Of a DNA stretch of 64,000 nucleotides, positions 1-11,490 are shown piece after piece (position 1 is the first letter of the stretch; every line of letters starts with the position of its first letter). The translations under genes and the position numbers were made by a program. Location of the stretch: contig CM043964.1 of NCBI GenBank assembly GCA_014529385.2, positions 103,184,587 to 103,248,586 of the forward strand. Direction: 5' to 3'. The notes beneath the pieces were generated by a model. It had not been told where the DNA came from, ran no database searches, and saw only the letters and a program-made list of their open reading frames with translations. The stretch comes from Adiantum capillus-veneris (taxonomy: Eukaryota > Streptophyta > Polypodiopsida > Polypodiales > Pteridaceae).

Positions 1-1314
1 ATACAAGAATTCTCACCATGTGGTCTTTCAATTTTGCAGAGTGCTTTAAAAAACTACAGATATGATTATTTGCAAAGATACCGGGTAAGTTTAATACAAC
101 ACCTGCTTACTATGTCGAGCCCCAGAGAACCTGAAGATAGCGGCTTGGACGACCGCACAATTGATATGACAATACATGACGTGCCACCACGACAAACCCC
201 TGCATCCGATACAGTGGAATCACAACGGGCCGAGGGGGTCATTTCAGCTGAAGATGAAAGAGCCGAGGATGAGGAAAGGTCAAATGAGCATATGGAAGGT
301 GCTAGTGTACAACCAGAGGGGCTTTTGGAGGAGACAATGAAAGAGCCAAGTCAGCCAGTGGAGGAGCCAAAAGAGCCTATGGATGAAACCCAAGATGAGG
401 AAAGCAGGCCAATGGATGAGCAAAAGGATATGGATGAGGAAAGCAGGCCTAGGGATGAGCAAAGTGATATGGATGAGGCAAGGATAGATGATGCAAGCCG
501 GTCAACCGAGGAAGAGGAAAAGACCTTGGAGGAAACCTTGAATGATGCAGAAAGAGCCATGGGGGAGACCCTTGATGAAGATGTGAATGATGAAGCTAAA
601 GCAGAGGAGAGCAACAACGACAACAACACTACAGAGACCCATTATGGACCCTTGCTACTTATAGATACGATTTTTCCGGTAATGTCTATTCAAGTATGGC
701 AAAATATGTTCAGCTTCTAACTACTTATATGTACTTGTCAACTTTTACAGAGGTTGATTATCTTGGACCTCAATGGATTGCTGCTGATGTGCGTGCCTCT
801 CGGTGACACAGAACCCTTTGAGGATTTGCAAACGTTTCGGATGGGAACTTGTCAAGTTGTGGTTTGTCCAGGAACCAAGGAATTTATTCAGTTTCTTCTT
901 CCACGCTTCAGAGTTTCCATATGGTCTTCAATGCAAAGGCAAAACTTGTCACCACTAGTTACAATAGTTTGCGGTGTATGCGGAGCTCACACGTTAGATT
1001 TTGCCTTTTTGTATGATCAAAGAAAATGTGTTACCGTCGAGGGCCACTACCACCCTAAAAAACCACATTTACCTCTTTTGTACAAACCATTTAGCCAAAT
1101 CGGTGTACCCTTTGATGCAACTAATACACTACTGATTGATGATACTCCTGAAAAGGGAGAACTAAATCCACCGGGAACAACTATCTCACCACCTTCTTTC
1201 AAGGGGCATTCCTTTGATTTTTACCTTGAAGACATTCTGATTCCATACTTACAGAAATTGTATCTCACTCCATTGTTCACGGACAAGTTTGTACTTTCTA
1301 ATGAATTAAGATGA
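1..1314 (+). CDS. FCP1/NIF-like HAD-family protein, copy A (5' end outside window)
   Basis: The frame is open from the first base. A splice acceptor (TTTTGCAG) ends at 39, an in-frame ATG lies at 112, and the frame runs to a GTAATG donor at 679. An acceptor at 750 joins in phase 0 to a second exon, 751-1314. The first exon codes a strongly acidic, low-complexity region with repeated DEESRP/MDEQ units. The second is an FCP1/SCP-type HAD domain: motif I DLNGLL (nucleophile Asp codon 766-768), motif II SIWSS, a Lys in KPFSQI, and motif IV LLIDDTPEKG near 1135. Canonical FCP1 motif I is DxDxT; here the second Asp is Asn and the Thr is Leu, so phosphatase activity is doubtful. DLNGLL variants are known among plant HAD proteins. 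A GTAAGT at 85 could be a donor, but the next acceptor (125) would make an intron of only 41 nt. Substrate unknown. Confidence 0.8.
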
Positions 1315-1344
1315 CTCTTCTATCATGTCTTTGTCTTGTCTAAC

Positions 1345-1347
<3 letters not shown>

Positions 1348-1407
<60 letters not shown>
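1348..1407. repeat. (GA)n microsatellite
   Basis: About 60 bp of uninterrupted GA dinucleotides just after the stop codon of FCP1-like copy A, in its likely 3' UTR. Confidence 0.97.
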
Positions 1408-1411
<4 letters not shown>

Positions 1412-1605
1412 ACATGCTAAAGAAATGCATTTCAAGCACACTTATATTCACAGGGCACAATTGACAAATGAGCTCAAAAAACCTCATGTATTGAAAGTCA
1501 TTCGTATACACTTGGGTTCACAAGAATCTCTGTTACATTGACACTATTTCAACCCGACCATCCAACTCTTTGCACAAAATATCTTTTTCCCTTCGCCGCA
1601 TCACC

Positions 1606-2978
1606 TTACGGCCACCTAGGAAAAAGGAAAAATCTGATAGGTCCCTCCCTGTCGATTGACTCTTCAATTATGTCATGCCGCAACTGCAGAAGACTGCATA
1701 GCTCCCTTATTGTAACCACCAACATTAGGCCATGCTCTTTATCAATCACTTTCACATCCTCAGCATGATTATCTTCCAAACCTGCGAAAACTTGGTCCAT
1801 AGGAATGTACTTACCATTGAGCATTTGTGATCGGATATACCAAAAGGAGATTAACAGTGATTGGCTTGCAATCATGTACTTGATAACTAGAGTATCAAGC
1901 GTGACCTCGCACCGTAAGCCAATCTCTTCCTTTACATACCATCCTCTGTCAAGAAGTTTGTCACAGGATGATTGCTGAAATGACTTGCACATGAACATAG
2001 TTTTCGTAACACGGACGGATATTGTAGCTATGAAACAACTCTATGAAGAGTGCAACAGGACAAAATTTTGCAATTCTAACCAGTTTGGTGGGAATAGAGC
2101 TACGCAGAGACCTCTGTATATCCTTGTAGAGCTTACTTCGCATTGCCTCCACCATTGTTTCCTCGGGAACTGGCCAGTCCAGAGTGTTCCAATCGGTTGG
2201 TAGAGGCAGTTTCACCAACATGCCATTCTTATTCCCTGAGCTGAGTTGGTAGAAGTGGTCATAAGAAAATATTCCTTCATCAGCTAGGCTTTTGCTGCTC
2301 CTCCCTAAATACTGTAGAGAACCAATGTGGGCATGAACAACAAGGAAGAGGCCTATTATGCACTCCACAGGCTCCCATTGCTCATAAGAAGAGGGATAAA
2401 CATCTGCAATATATATAAGAAGAGTTAAACTAAGAGTATCAATAAGTAAAAATGACAAATCTAATGGAGCTGTGAAGAATGGAGACATTGCTCATAAGAA
2501 GAGGGATAAACGTTGCAAAATATATAAGAAAAGTTATAATGAGAGTATCAATAAGTGAAATTACAAATCAAACGAAGTTCAGATGTCAAGAGTACTTACA
2601 ATTGCAACGTGGTTGATGTATATCTGATACATTTCCACCGTTTTCTATCACGTCTGGATGGGTAAACACATGCTGAACAAGAACTTCCTTTACAGATCTT
2701 TTGCCGATTTCAACTTTGAAATCCAACACTCTGGCCTTCCATGCTGAGCGGTAAACATTGATACCACTAGACCTCTTGGGTCTTCTTGGTTGCATGAGGA
2801 CCCATGAACCTTTGTTTATCCTTTTTCCAACCCATTGGTTCTCTGCACTTATTGAAGTTGATATTGTAATTGAGGATATGCTACTACTTGGCCTTCTAGG
2901 CAAAGTGCAGCTGTTGGTTGTTGGTGTGAGAGACAATAAACACCTAGAGCTTCTTGGGCGAGAAGACGTGGAAGCCAT
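1606..2978 (-). CDS. Unrecognised 355-aa protein, three exons, transit-peptide-like N-terminus
   Basis: I do not recognise the family. Three exons fit in phase: 2978-2600 (donor GTAAGT), 2403-2137 (acceptor TTGCAG, donor GTAAGC) and 2027-1606 (acceptor TTTCATAG), with introns of 196 and 109 nt. The spliced length is 1,068 nt, or 355 residues plus stop. The first 45 residues are rich in Ser, Thr, Arg and Pro with almost no acidic residues, as in plastid transit peptides; plastid import is inference. The middle contains the blocks YPSSYEQWEPVECIIGLFLV and LPLPTDWNTLDWPVPEE. The C-terminal exon ends in an acidic then hydrophobic stretch (REGPIRFFLFPRWP). Without splicing, the middle and last exons appear as overlapping frames, which is why the second intron matters. 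It lies tail to tail with FCP1-like copy A and shows no inactivating lesion. Confidence 0.7.
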
Positions 2979-3000
2979 AGCTCTCAGAGAAAAGATTTAG

Positions 3001-4456
3001 TGGAGGGAGATTCACTTTGAAAGCATTCTAATGGAGGGAAAGTGTTTTAGAATTCCAATATCTTGTGCGGGCTTAATGGTCACCCTCCAGTACGTTAATG
3101 ACCATAAGAGAATATCAGCAGTGGGACCACTGGCAAGCACCTAACAGCTCGATAAAAGCAAGGATATTACGATGTCACAATCCAAGTTTTTAGGCTATTT
3201 TCCTATTTTTTGAGTCTTTCCACGTACTTTTCTACGTAACGTAGCTCTCATGCTCATTGGACGCACTCTATTTTTCTCTCTCTTCATATGGCCCTCCAAA
3301 TGACCTCCGAAATTTCCTAATGTAGGGCGGAAATAGTTTTTTGGACTTTTAAAATGTTGTCCCGTTTTTGCTACGAGACAGGAGTAGGTCTTCTTCTAAT
3401 GCTTTAGACCCAAGCCATCGTCAATGGTGAAGGTCTATTCCTTGGATTTTTCTTGTTTAGAGACTCTAATTTTTATCAGACCTAGAGACATGTCAAGGAT
3501 CCCATCTCGATCTTGGTATTGGCGAGTTCGGGACCTTACAAATCCCATTTGATTTGTTCGGGCTGACAGGCCGCTATGGTCAATTTTTGGTCATAGGTCT
3601 TCGTGCACTACTCGGTTTCGAGGGTTTTTTCTAGGAGTTTAGACTAGCTACCGGCCGTACAAAATGAATCATTGACGAGTAAAGAACTTACCCCTCATGT
3701 TTCAAGTGAGACAGCGCTGAAAACGGGCAACTGTGGACTCCGGAAAAGACGTGAGAAAGAGGTCGAAAGCTCTCTCTGCAAAGGTTGCAAGTGGAAATGA
3801 GGTGGTTTTAGCCTATCTTGGATATCTATACCCGGACTTCCCGAACCAATTTTTTCCAAATTCCTCCGTTAGTCCTACTAGGCCGTGAAATCTATGTTAG
3901 AGTCAAAAATTTTCTTGATCGGATTCCTGTAGCTCGTTCTGCAAGAATTTTGCAAAAGTAGGCCTGGCCACCTAATTTAGGCTTCTCGCTTCCATCATCT
4001 GATTTCATTGAAAATTATTGTGCTTGTCTGCCTTGTCTTTCTGATCACCATCGTGTCTTCCTTTTTTCCATCTGAGCTTCCCTACTATTTATTATTAATT
4101 TTTGATATATTTATTAAAAAAATCAAAGAAAATAGCAAAATGCTCTAAAAAAGTAAAGTGAAAATCCAATAATTAAGAAAATCCATTAAAAACACGGTTT
4201 TATTATTTTTTGTTGGAATTTTCTATTTTTAAGTCTCATTATCAATAAAAATGATTAAAAATATCCAAAAAGGACTACTTTTTGATGATTTTCTGATAGT
4301 ATATACACTATTTACACTCATTGGGAAAATATTATGAGTGAATTTTCCCTTGATGATGAATTATAAGGACACTATTAGGTAATTTTGCAAAACATCACAC
4401 GTTAACATCGAGCTTTTTCCCCCCCTCTTCAAACATTGCCCTTAATTACTTAGTAC
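3001..4456. other. Intergenic stretch, no gene supported
   Basis: No long frame, tandem repeat or terminal repeat was recognised. The first few hundred bases are upstream of the minus-strand gene ending at 2978 and may hold its promoter, but no convincing core element was picked. The part after 4080 is A/T-rich. Confidence 0.5.
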
Positions 4457-5558
4457 TTAGTGCCCTTCCACCCCTCCTAGATGGCATACTCCAGGACGAC
4501 TGTGTGCATGGGTTGAACAATGGTGTCTATGCATAGCTGTGGTTGGCTCTACCATGATTTGAAGATCAATGCAATTCATACCACTATGTTGTGCATGAGT
4601 TGGGTCTTGAGTAATTAACTCAAGGGTTTCTGATGTTGAGGTTTGTTGCTGATGTCTTCCAAAGAGCAAATCTTGTAGCTTGCGTGCTCTCTATTTGATT
4701 GTACCATCAGGATGCTTCAGCACGCTGATTGCTTGAGTTGTTGGTAGCACTCTTAAATGTTGTCGAGCTTTTTCTCACCATTGGTAGTTTGGTCTGCTTG
4801 GTGTTGTATGGTGTGGTGGAGTCTTTTGAGACTTAACTCGCCATTGCTTGATTGGTTTTACCGTTTGTGGATAAGATAAGTGCTCCTTTTTCTTCCAAAC
4901 CAATTTCATGTTATGTTCCTTGCTCGGAGATGCTCGTCTCCGTGTTTTAACTCTTGGAACCTTCTTTTGTTTTGTTGGTGAAGTTTTTGGCACCCATATT
5001 TGAATAGGATTATCCTTAAGCTGTGCTTTTGGTACCCAAATTTACCTGACTCTTTGCATGATACTTGTAGCATCTGCTTGTCGAGGGGATGGAGAAGATT
5101 GACTACTTTGTGGTTTGGTCTGATGATTGCTTCTTTTCTATTCGTCCTTGCTTGGTGCAATTGGAACAATGAGTTGCCCTCCTTTAGGTGATAGCTTTAG
5201 CTTATTTGTATCCCAATCTGGTACTGCTTTGTATGTTCGCATCTAGGGAATTGCAAGAATCATCATCTCATTCATGTGTTCATCTGGTAAGCAATACAAA
5301 CTGATGAGGATATGAACATCCATGTACTATCACGTTCAAGTTCACTACTCCCAATGTTGGGGTTGGGTTCTTGTTGCATCCCTTGATTGTCGCTATTTCT
5401 ACTGTAAATGCTTGACTTGTTTCCTTCTTGTACGTGGAATAACTAAGGCCCACTAAGACATTGGTGCTATGATTGTTGAGCTGTACTTTGATGCGCAGGT
5501 CCATTCCATCTAACCAGTCATCATATGTTGAAACTGCATCTTTTGGTAATTCTCATTG
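4457..5558 (-). other. Degenerate sequence next to gypsy relic, origin unclear
   Basis: Short broken frames occur on the minus strand, downstream of the integrase relic in its reading direction. A 74-residue stretch at 5504-5280 with a hydrophobic, beta-rich look (e.g. NVLVGLSYSTYKKE) could be a decayed C-terminal extension of the retroelement. No motif allows a firm assignment. Confidence 0.3.
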
Positions 5559-6740
5559 TCAATCATCTATTTCCACAGTGTTGATGGGAATCTGTTGAGT
5601 CTTCAGAGTAGCTTTACGTTTGAGTACCCAAAGTCGAGCTTCCTCTTGGACTTCATCAATAACCTGCTGTCGTTTATTTTTTCTTTGCTTGGCTGCGTGC
5701 ATTCTTTCTAGCAATTCATTGGTTAGCGGCAAATTGTATTTCTTTAAATGACATCCACTAATCCAGTTAGCCATTGGTTCACCATCTACGATGGACAATT
5801 TTATGGCTCCAATTGGAGATACATTTTCAATGATAAATGGTCCATTTTCCTTTTTCTTAAACTTGGGAATGTGTTGCTTAAGGGAATAGACTAAAACTAA
5901 GTCCCCTTTCTTGAAGATTTTTGTGATTAGGTGGGAATCAAAAAACTGTTTTTGTTTCCTCTTTTGTGCATGGATGTGAGCTACAGCAGTTAGCCTTTGC
6001 TCATCTAGCTTTTCCAAATCTTCAAGTCTTTCTCACAATTCATGTCCAGTCCACTCAAGATTCTGTGCTACCCTTAATGTTGGCAATAGGAAATCTATTG
6101 GAAGTATGGCATCAAGACCATAAACAAGGTTAAAGGGTGTAGCATTTAAAGCTACTTTGAATGAAACTTGATAAGCCCATAGAGCAACATGGAGATTCAT
6201 TTCTTAGTCCGTCCTTCCTCAACTAACCACTTTAGTCAGCACTGAGCTAAGAATTTTATTCGTATGCTCAGCTTATCCGTTTGCTTGTGGGTGATAGGGA
6301 CCTGATTTGTTATGGATGACCATAAACTCATTAAGGAAATACTCGATTACCTCATTGAGGAAATGAGTTCCCCGATCACTGACAATTTTATTGGCAGTCC
6401 ATATCTCGTGAATACATACTCATATCAAAACGCAACAGTGATTCTGGCATCATTCTTTTGAGTTGCTTTAGCCTCGGCCCACTTCGTCAAATAGTCCATA
6501 GCTACAATGATATATTGAGCTTGGGTTCTATAAGCAGGTGGTTGTATTGGTCCAACAAAGTCTATACCCCATTTGGCTAAAGCTCTAGCCCCCATCATTG
6601 CTCTTAAGGGCATGCTATCTTCACGTGTTGGCATTTTTGCTCGTTGACAAGCATCACACCTTCAAATATATTCTTTGGCATCTGCAAAAAGTGTTGGCCA
6701 CCATATGCCTGCCATTAGGATTGCTCTTGCAATCTCACTA
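5559..6740 (-). mobile_element. Ty3/gypsy retrotransposon relic: integrase and C-terminal module
   Basis: Read on the minus strand from 6740, broken frames give the end of the integrase zinc finger (LMAGIWWPTLFADAKEYI, a stop, then RCDACQRAK). The catalytic core follows with the first Asp in WGIDFVGP (6425-6634) and a block like YHPQANG..AEHTN around 6290 carrying the third acidic residue. The GPF-type C-terminal module lies at 6017-5559 (GDLVLVYSLKQ, ENGPFIIENV). Several in-frame stops (e.g. TAA where CAA is expected in the QANGQAE block) and frame changes show it is dead. RT, RNase H and gag are absent. The relic is cut off near 6740, where the helicase-type relic sequence begins. No LTRs were found. 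Confidence 0.8.
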
Positions 6741-7543
6741 GAAAAGAGATACAGGTGTCTTGATTTAGATGGGCATAGCCATCGCTCGGTGGTGGAATAA
6801 AGGAAGCTATTGGGAGCTAGACGACACCCGCTGGCTACCCGCTTCCAGGGAGGGTGCTGTATCTGCCCTATTACATAGGGTGAGGTTTAGATAGATGATA
6901 CCTTTTTCCGTCCTCTTTCTAGAAACACTGGGCCATTTGTGGCGGTTCTGTATGTAAGAGACCTATTGAATGCCTGGATAGGGACCTTGGGCGTGCTGGT
7001 AAGGTCATACCACTGGCTCTAGGCAGCATATGGTCTCTTTAATGCTAGCTGGGTAGAGGCCATTTCAACAAGATGCTGACGCACCTAGGAGTGCATGGCT
7101 ATATACCTCAAGGACTGCCTCCTCAGAGAATCCTCGTTGGATAGTCTAGGTGCCCATTCGAGAGCTATTTTTTCATTCATAACTAATATTTGTCTTTTAC
7201 CACCCCCTTTATATGTTTACAATAATACAAAAGGGGATAGAGGACACAAGAGGCTCTGAGGATGAAGGCGCCGAGGCCTCCACTAGGAGGAAACTTGGAA
7301 AAGGGGTTGGTAGAGGCCCACGCTCCCCTTTTCCCTCTACAGGACCCTCCCCAACTGGAGTGGGTTTATATGTATGGTAATAGATCATAAGTGTACACAG
7401 CTAGTATATATTAAATAGTAACATGAGTCAAGAGGAGGCTATCTATATTAGGGTGAGGGTCCCACTGGTTTATCAAAGGGCTGATAAGACAAGAGGAGGA
7501 TGAGGAAGGTGGCCGATGGGAAGATCAAGACACCTACAAGAAA
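6741..7543. other. Moderately GC-rich relic sequence between gypsy fragment and decayed coding region
   Basis: Base composition resembles the decayed coding region that follows. Short frames exist on both strands, for example a + strand frame near 6785-6895 and one near 7230-7380, but none carries a motif I recognise. It probably belongs to the same decayed element as 7,544-11,385; that is inference from composition and adjacency. Confidence 0.35.
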
Positions 7544-9933
7544 CTAAGCAACAATGAGAACTAGGGGGTTATAAGGTATTGAAAAGCTCAGTTTATCCCC
7601 ACTAGAGATGATTTTTTTCACGATACGTCTTGAGTGGTTAGGCGCATCAAAATAATAGTCGTCGTCACTAGCAATCTTAAAGAACACAACCTCCCAAACA
7701 AAGAGATGTGCGGATATGATAGCAAGGCATGCAAGAAGAAGGAATCTCCAATACCCTGAATGGCAAACTGGTGGGTCCTTTCCTCTAGCGGCAAACACCT
7801 AGGCCTTATCTTTATCCGATATCCACATATAGGATGAGACAAACGGAGTGGAAGCCTATTCCTTGAGTTTGATAAGGCCCTCCAATATAGCTTGTCTAGC
7901 CCACCATTCAGTGCGTCCAACATCCAGGTGACCCACAACCCGGTCCCACACCTAGTAACCCACGTCAGTGATGAGATTTTGGTAGTCTTCATCATTAAGG
8001 GAGACAGACCCAGCCTTCTTACTCTTACTGGCCTCATTTAGGACAGCAAGCATTTGATAAACAACATTGATAGTGGCCTAGTCCATAATATACTTAAAGA
8101 CACCGTGTAACCCAAAGAGCTGGACTATTGAGACTAAAAGAAACAAACCATATGAGAGATCCCTCCGTAAAAAGATTGAATAAGACAACCAAGATAGGAT
8201 TGGGGATGATGAACCCACATGATAGTTGATGGTGCTTGGCGTGGGCTGTTCTTGATGAGGTACAAATAGAAGAGAAAGACAACATCAAGGAAAGAAGGTG
8301 GTTTCACATTTGGTACTTTTAAGCCCATACAAAAGTTAAATATAAGGTTGTTGAGGGGGTGGTTATAGTGTCGATAGTGCCAATAGCCTTAAGCATTTCA
8401 ATAGCTTTCGGGGGGGGGGGGGGGGTGACTCAGATTTTTCATTCTAATGGGATTTTGAGCCCTAGCAAGTGCATACTGGTTTGTTTGAGCAAAGCATTCA
8501 ACGAATGGAGGGCAAAAAGATAGTTGCAACATTGAGTAAGGTGGACCAACCCATCATTCTCTAGGCTCATTGGGATCCCCAAGCAAGAATCTTCCAAGTA
8601 AAAAACGAGATGCATTAGAAGGAAAACTTCATGGGAGGCGAGTATACGAGAGTTAAGAAACATGTTGTGGTATAGGTTGCGTGGTTTTCCCGGCAAAGAC
8701 TTCTCTTCTGTCCTTTTGTTGTATGGCTTTGTCCAGGAGGGAAGATAGACCGGGTTCCTTGAGCCCACATTATCGTGAAAAAGGGCGAGTTCTTGTAGTA
8801 TTGGGTTCCCCAATACCTTCCTTTGAAATCCAGTCAAGTCAGTTGATGGGGATGTCTGGTCTACCTGCTTAATGCTCAATGAGATGGTACCCATCTAACT
8901 AGTCAATTTGGCCCCATCTAGTGCACATTAGAGAATCCATTTCAGGAGGGGCTTGGGGCACTCCTCTCCCCACTTGTCCATAACAAAGGACCCGAAGGAC
9001 CCAGACTGGTAGGCCTCCCCGGCATGCCACCATGTTTATCTCCTCCAAGGTAAGCTCATTGGAGAGAACGAGCTGGTTGATAACCCACTGAATGACCCTC
9101 TTAAGGCTGCATCTTAGGTTGGCTAGGGTGATTGCACCAAAGCCGTTCTTTGGCACGAGTCCTGAGTAAATGGGAAGCTCCACATATGAGGTGGAAAAGA
9201 GGTGTTGCATGGGGCATCTACGGTAGAAATATGGACAGTCCTCTGGGATAAATAATCAAAAGATTAGGTAACATGTGCTGGTTATAGCCTTGATCTCCTC
9301 ATTGAGAAGATTAACGAGCTCTTTGTATCAAGAGGGGGTGGCAACCAACCTAGATAATCCAGATTCCAACTGGCCCAATAGAGGATTAAGGTAGGCCAGC
9401 CAAGGTAGTACTAGGGAATAAGGGTGGCAACATGTAACCTGTTTTCACGGGGCCTTCTCTGTCTGAAAATATAGCCCCCCTACCTGTTCCTTTAGGCCCT
9501 CCCTTACCTTGATGCGAGACTCTACCCACTGAACCATCTGGTCCTCCATCCATATCTCCTACTTGCGATAGGCCTCCCCAAGCTCCATATACTGCTTTAA
9601 GAATTCCAGGGCCCTCTCCACTTCAGGGCGGGTTAGTTGATTATCCAGAGGCTTATCCTCACTCACTTCCACGGTCGGTTCTTCTTCCAAGATCGTCCCC
9701 CTTCCCGTGTTGGATGGAAGGCACCCTCCCGTTTTGGGCTCATCATCCTTTCCCTCCATGTATTCCCTACTAGATAAAACCTCAAAATTGTCGGCACTAT
9801 CGACACTATTGACATCATCCACGCCTTCCACGTGGTTGACCATTAGGCAAAATTTGGATTCACAAAGGGGCCCTTTAAGGAGTTTGACTTTACCGCTCTC
9901 TACCAAAACGGGCGCATGGATAAATTTTTCCAA
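7544..9933 (-). pseudogene. Decayed long coding region downstream of SF3 helicase relic
   Basis: A long protein-like sequence can be followed on the minus strand through many stops. From 9933 one frame runs about 1 kb to 8899, crossed by a TAG near 9560 and three TGA codons between about 9450 and 9270. It passes through segments such as GEAYRK, MVQWVESRIKVREGLKEQ and IPEDCPYFYRR. After a frame change near 8,895 it continues to 8439. From about 8060 to 7544 another stretch (NEASKSKKAGSVSLNDEDYQ, RTEWWARQAILEGL, SYMWISDKDKA) is crossed by three TAG codons that would be CAG before a C-to-T change. The protein family is not recognised. Probably the C-terminal part or a neighbouring gene of the helicase-bearing element. 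Confidence 0.6.
8410..8425. repeat. Poly-G tract
   Basis: Sixteen consecutive G residues inside the decayed coding region; a likely assembly or slippage hotspot. Confidence 0.95.
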
Positions 9934-10292
9934 ACAAACTCCAAAGTTGGCGGAGGTTTGACAGTTAGAATATCCTCTTCAAACTCTATCTACTGATATA
10001 TAGCACGCCATGAAATTCCTCATATTTTAGAAGATCCCTTTTTTTTATTCACCTATGATGTGACAACTCTGTCAGAATCTAAGTGAATCAAACAAGAATC
10101 TTCTAAAATATGAGGAATCTCATGGCGTGCTATATATCAGTAGATAGAGCTTGAAGAGGACATTCTAACTGTCAAACCTTCGCCAACTTTGGAGTTTGTT
10201 TGCAAAAATTTATCCATGCACCCATTTTGGTAAAGAGAGGTAAAGTCAAACTCCTTAAAGGGCCCCTTTGTGAGTCCAAATTTTCCCTAATG
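9840..10292. repeat. Inverted duplication, two about 196-bp arms
   Basis: The left arm (9840-10035) reappears as reverse complement at 10097-10292, separated by about 61 bp. Arms match closely by eye, with scattered substitutions (e.g. GGGCGCATGG against CCATGCACCC). Transcription through it would give a long hairpin. On the minus strand the left arm is coding-like and continuous with the decayed frame starting at 9933, so the right arm looks like the inverted copy that disrupts the helicase-type reading frame. Confidence 0.93.
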
Positions 10293-11385
10293 CGTCTTGC
10301 AACCTCCTCGTTCCCATCCTTCCTTGTCCTCCTTGAACCGAGGCCAAGGATCAATTTTCATTAGGTATTGCATTGAACCTGTTATTTTGTTCTTCCTTAT
10401 GGATTCCCCATAATCAAGCCTTAGACCTTGCACTAATATCCCTATAGATCTCCTCCTAATAACAACATTGTGATATCCTTGTGATCGTATAATGTCGTCT
10501 AATGCATCCCCAAATTGGTTCAATGGGATCGGCTCTATCCCACTTGCATCTACATAGAGGATATAATCCTCGTAGAGAGACCCGAGGATTGGCACCTTCT
10601 TTGCTCCTAGTGGGATTTCGGCCCCCGGGTCATACCTCACTCTTTTTGCTACCCACTCTATCAGCCGTGACCTATCCGGATCTTGTTGGGCGGAATTCCC
10701 AAGGCCCAAGTAACTAGCCCTCTGGCACCCCCCTTGAGCATTTCAACAAGAAAGGGATTGCGGCGTGTCACTGTTCTGGGTGTTTGTATAAAGAGAAAGT
10801 GTTCCTCCCCCTGCTAGATCGGTCCACCTCGAGCCACCTTTAGTTTCCCATAATAAGGAGTGGGTGCCGGTCTTAACCAACATAGCATGCCTCCCTTTAG
10901 CCTCTACTGTTACCCTCTCATTGGAGAGCAACCTTTTTAATAGCTACTAATGACGCATTACTCGGATTTTGAGTAACATCTGGGAAGAGAAGCAAGTTCT
11001 TTCCTTCTACAAAAGTCAGCTCAAATTGATTGGCTATCGGGTTCACATCCAGGATCTTGAAAGTTTCCCCTAGGATGTACTCCAAGAGCTCTGTTAGGGT
11101 CGACTTCTCCACGGCCCCGAGCCCCCACAAAAAGAGACTGAACTGCTCTCGGGTATCTAATTTAAAGACTAGTCTCAGGAAGGCTCTCAACAAGTTAAAA
11201 GACCATATTAGATATTTTGGTAAAAATCTCACATTATGGGAATCTCCAAATCGACTAAATTCATGTAATTTGGGAATTTTCCACTTAAAGTGGGAAAAAT
11301 TGAGGTGTGTGGTTAGTAAATAAAGTGAAAATCTCATAGGATTGTGGTGTTGATAAACACCAAAAGTCAAGAGGATGTACAACAC
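10287..11385 (-). pseudogene. Decayed D5/P4-type SF3 helicase (primase-helicase)
   Basis: Members of this family unwind DNA at replication origins of viruses, phages and plasmids. From 11385 the minus strand encodes LLRAFLRLVF, then a Walker A-like FLWGLGAVEKST, in which Glu replaces the Gly of GxxGxxGKST, then LLEYILGE, and a Walker B-like LLLFPD. After a frame change near 10,930 come RVTVEAKGRHAMLVK, SRWTDLAGGG and, in another frame, GGARGLVTWALGIPP; these match the sensor and post-helicase segments of D5-like proteins. A C-terminal winged-helix-like stretch follows (LYEDYILYVDASGIEPIPL, then GILVQGLRL; 10709-10287). At least two frame changes and an in-frame TGA near 10,743 make it nonfunctional. 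Plasmid, viral or organellar mobile origin is inference; reported fern organelle mobile ORFs are one candidate source. Confidence 0.7.
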
Positions 11386-11490
11386 ATGGATTTGAATAAT
11401 AACTATAAATTACATAAAACAAAGGAAGATACAAAAAAGATTTTGTTTACAAACTGACTAGTATAGTCACAATAGAAGCTCCACATAATT

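Noticed and set aside
85-125. Intron between the GTAAGT at 85 and the CCCAG at 125 in copy A
   Set aside because: A 41-nt intron is too short for plant splicing and the frame is open through it.
1323-1511. Minus-strand frame across the (GA)n tract
   Set aside because: It consists largely of a Ser-Leu repeat translated from the microsatellite.
6741-11385. Direct nuclear insertion of organelle genomic DNA
   Set aside because: No recognisable plastid or mitochondrial housekeeping gene, rRNA or tRNA was seen; only a helicase-type relic, so this stays a hypothesis for the mobile element's origin.
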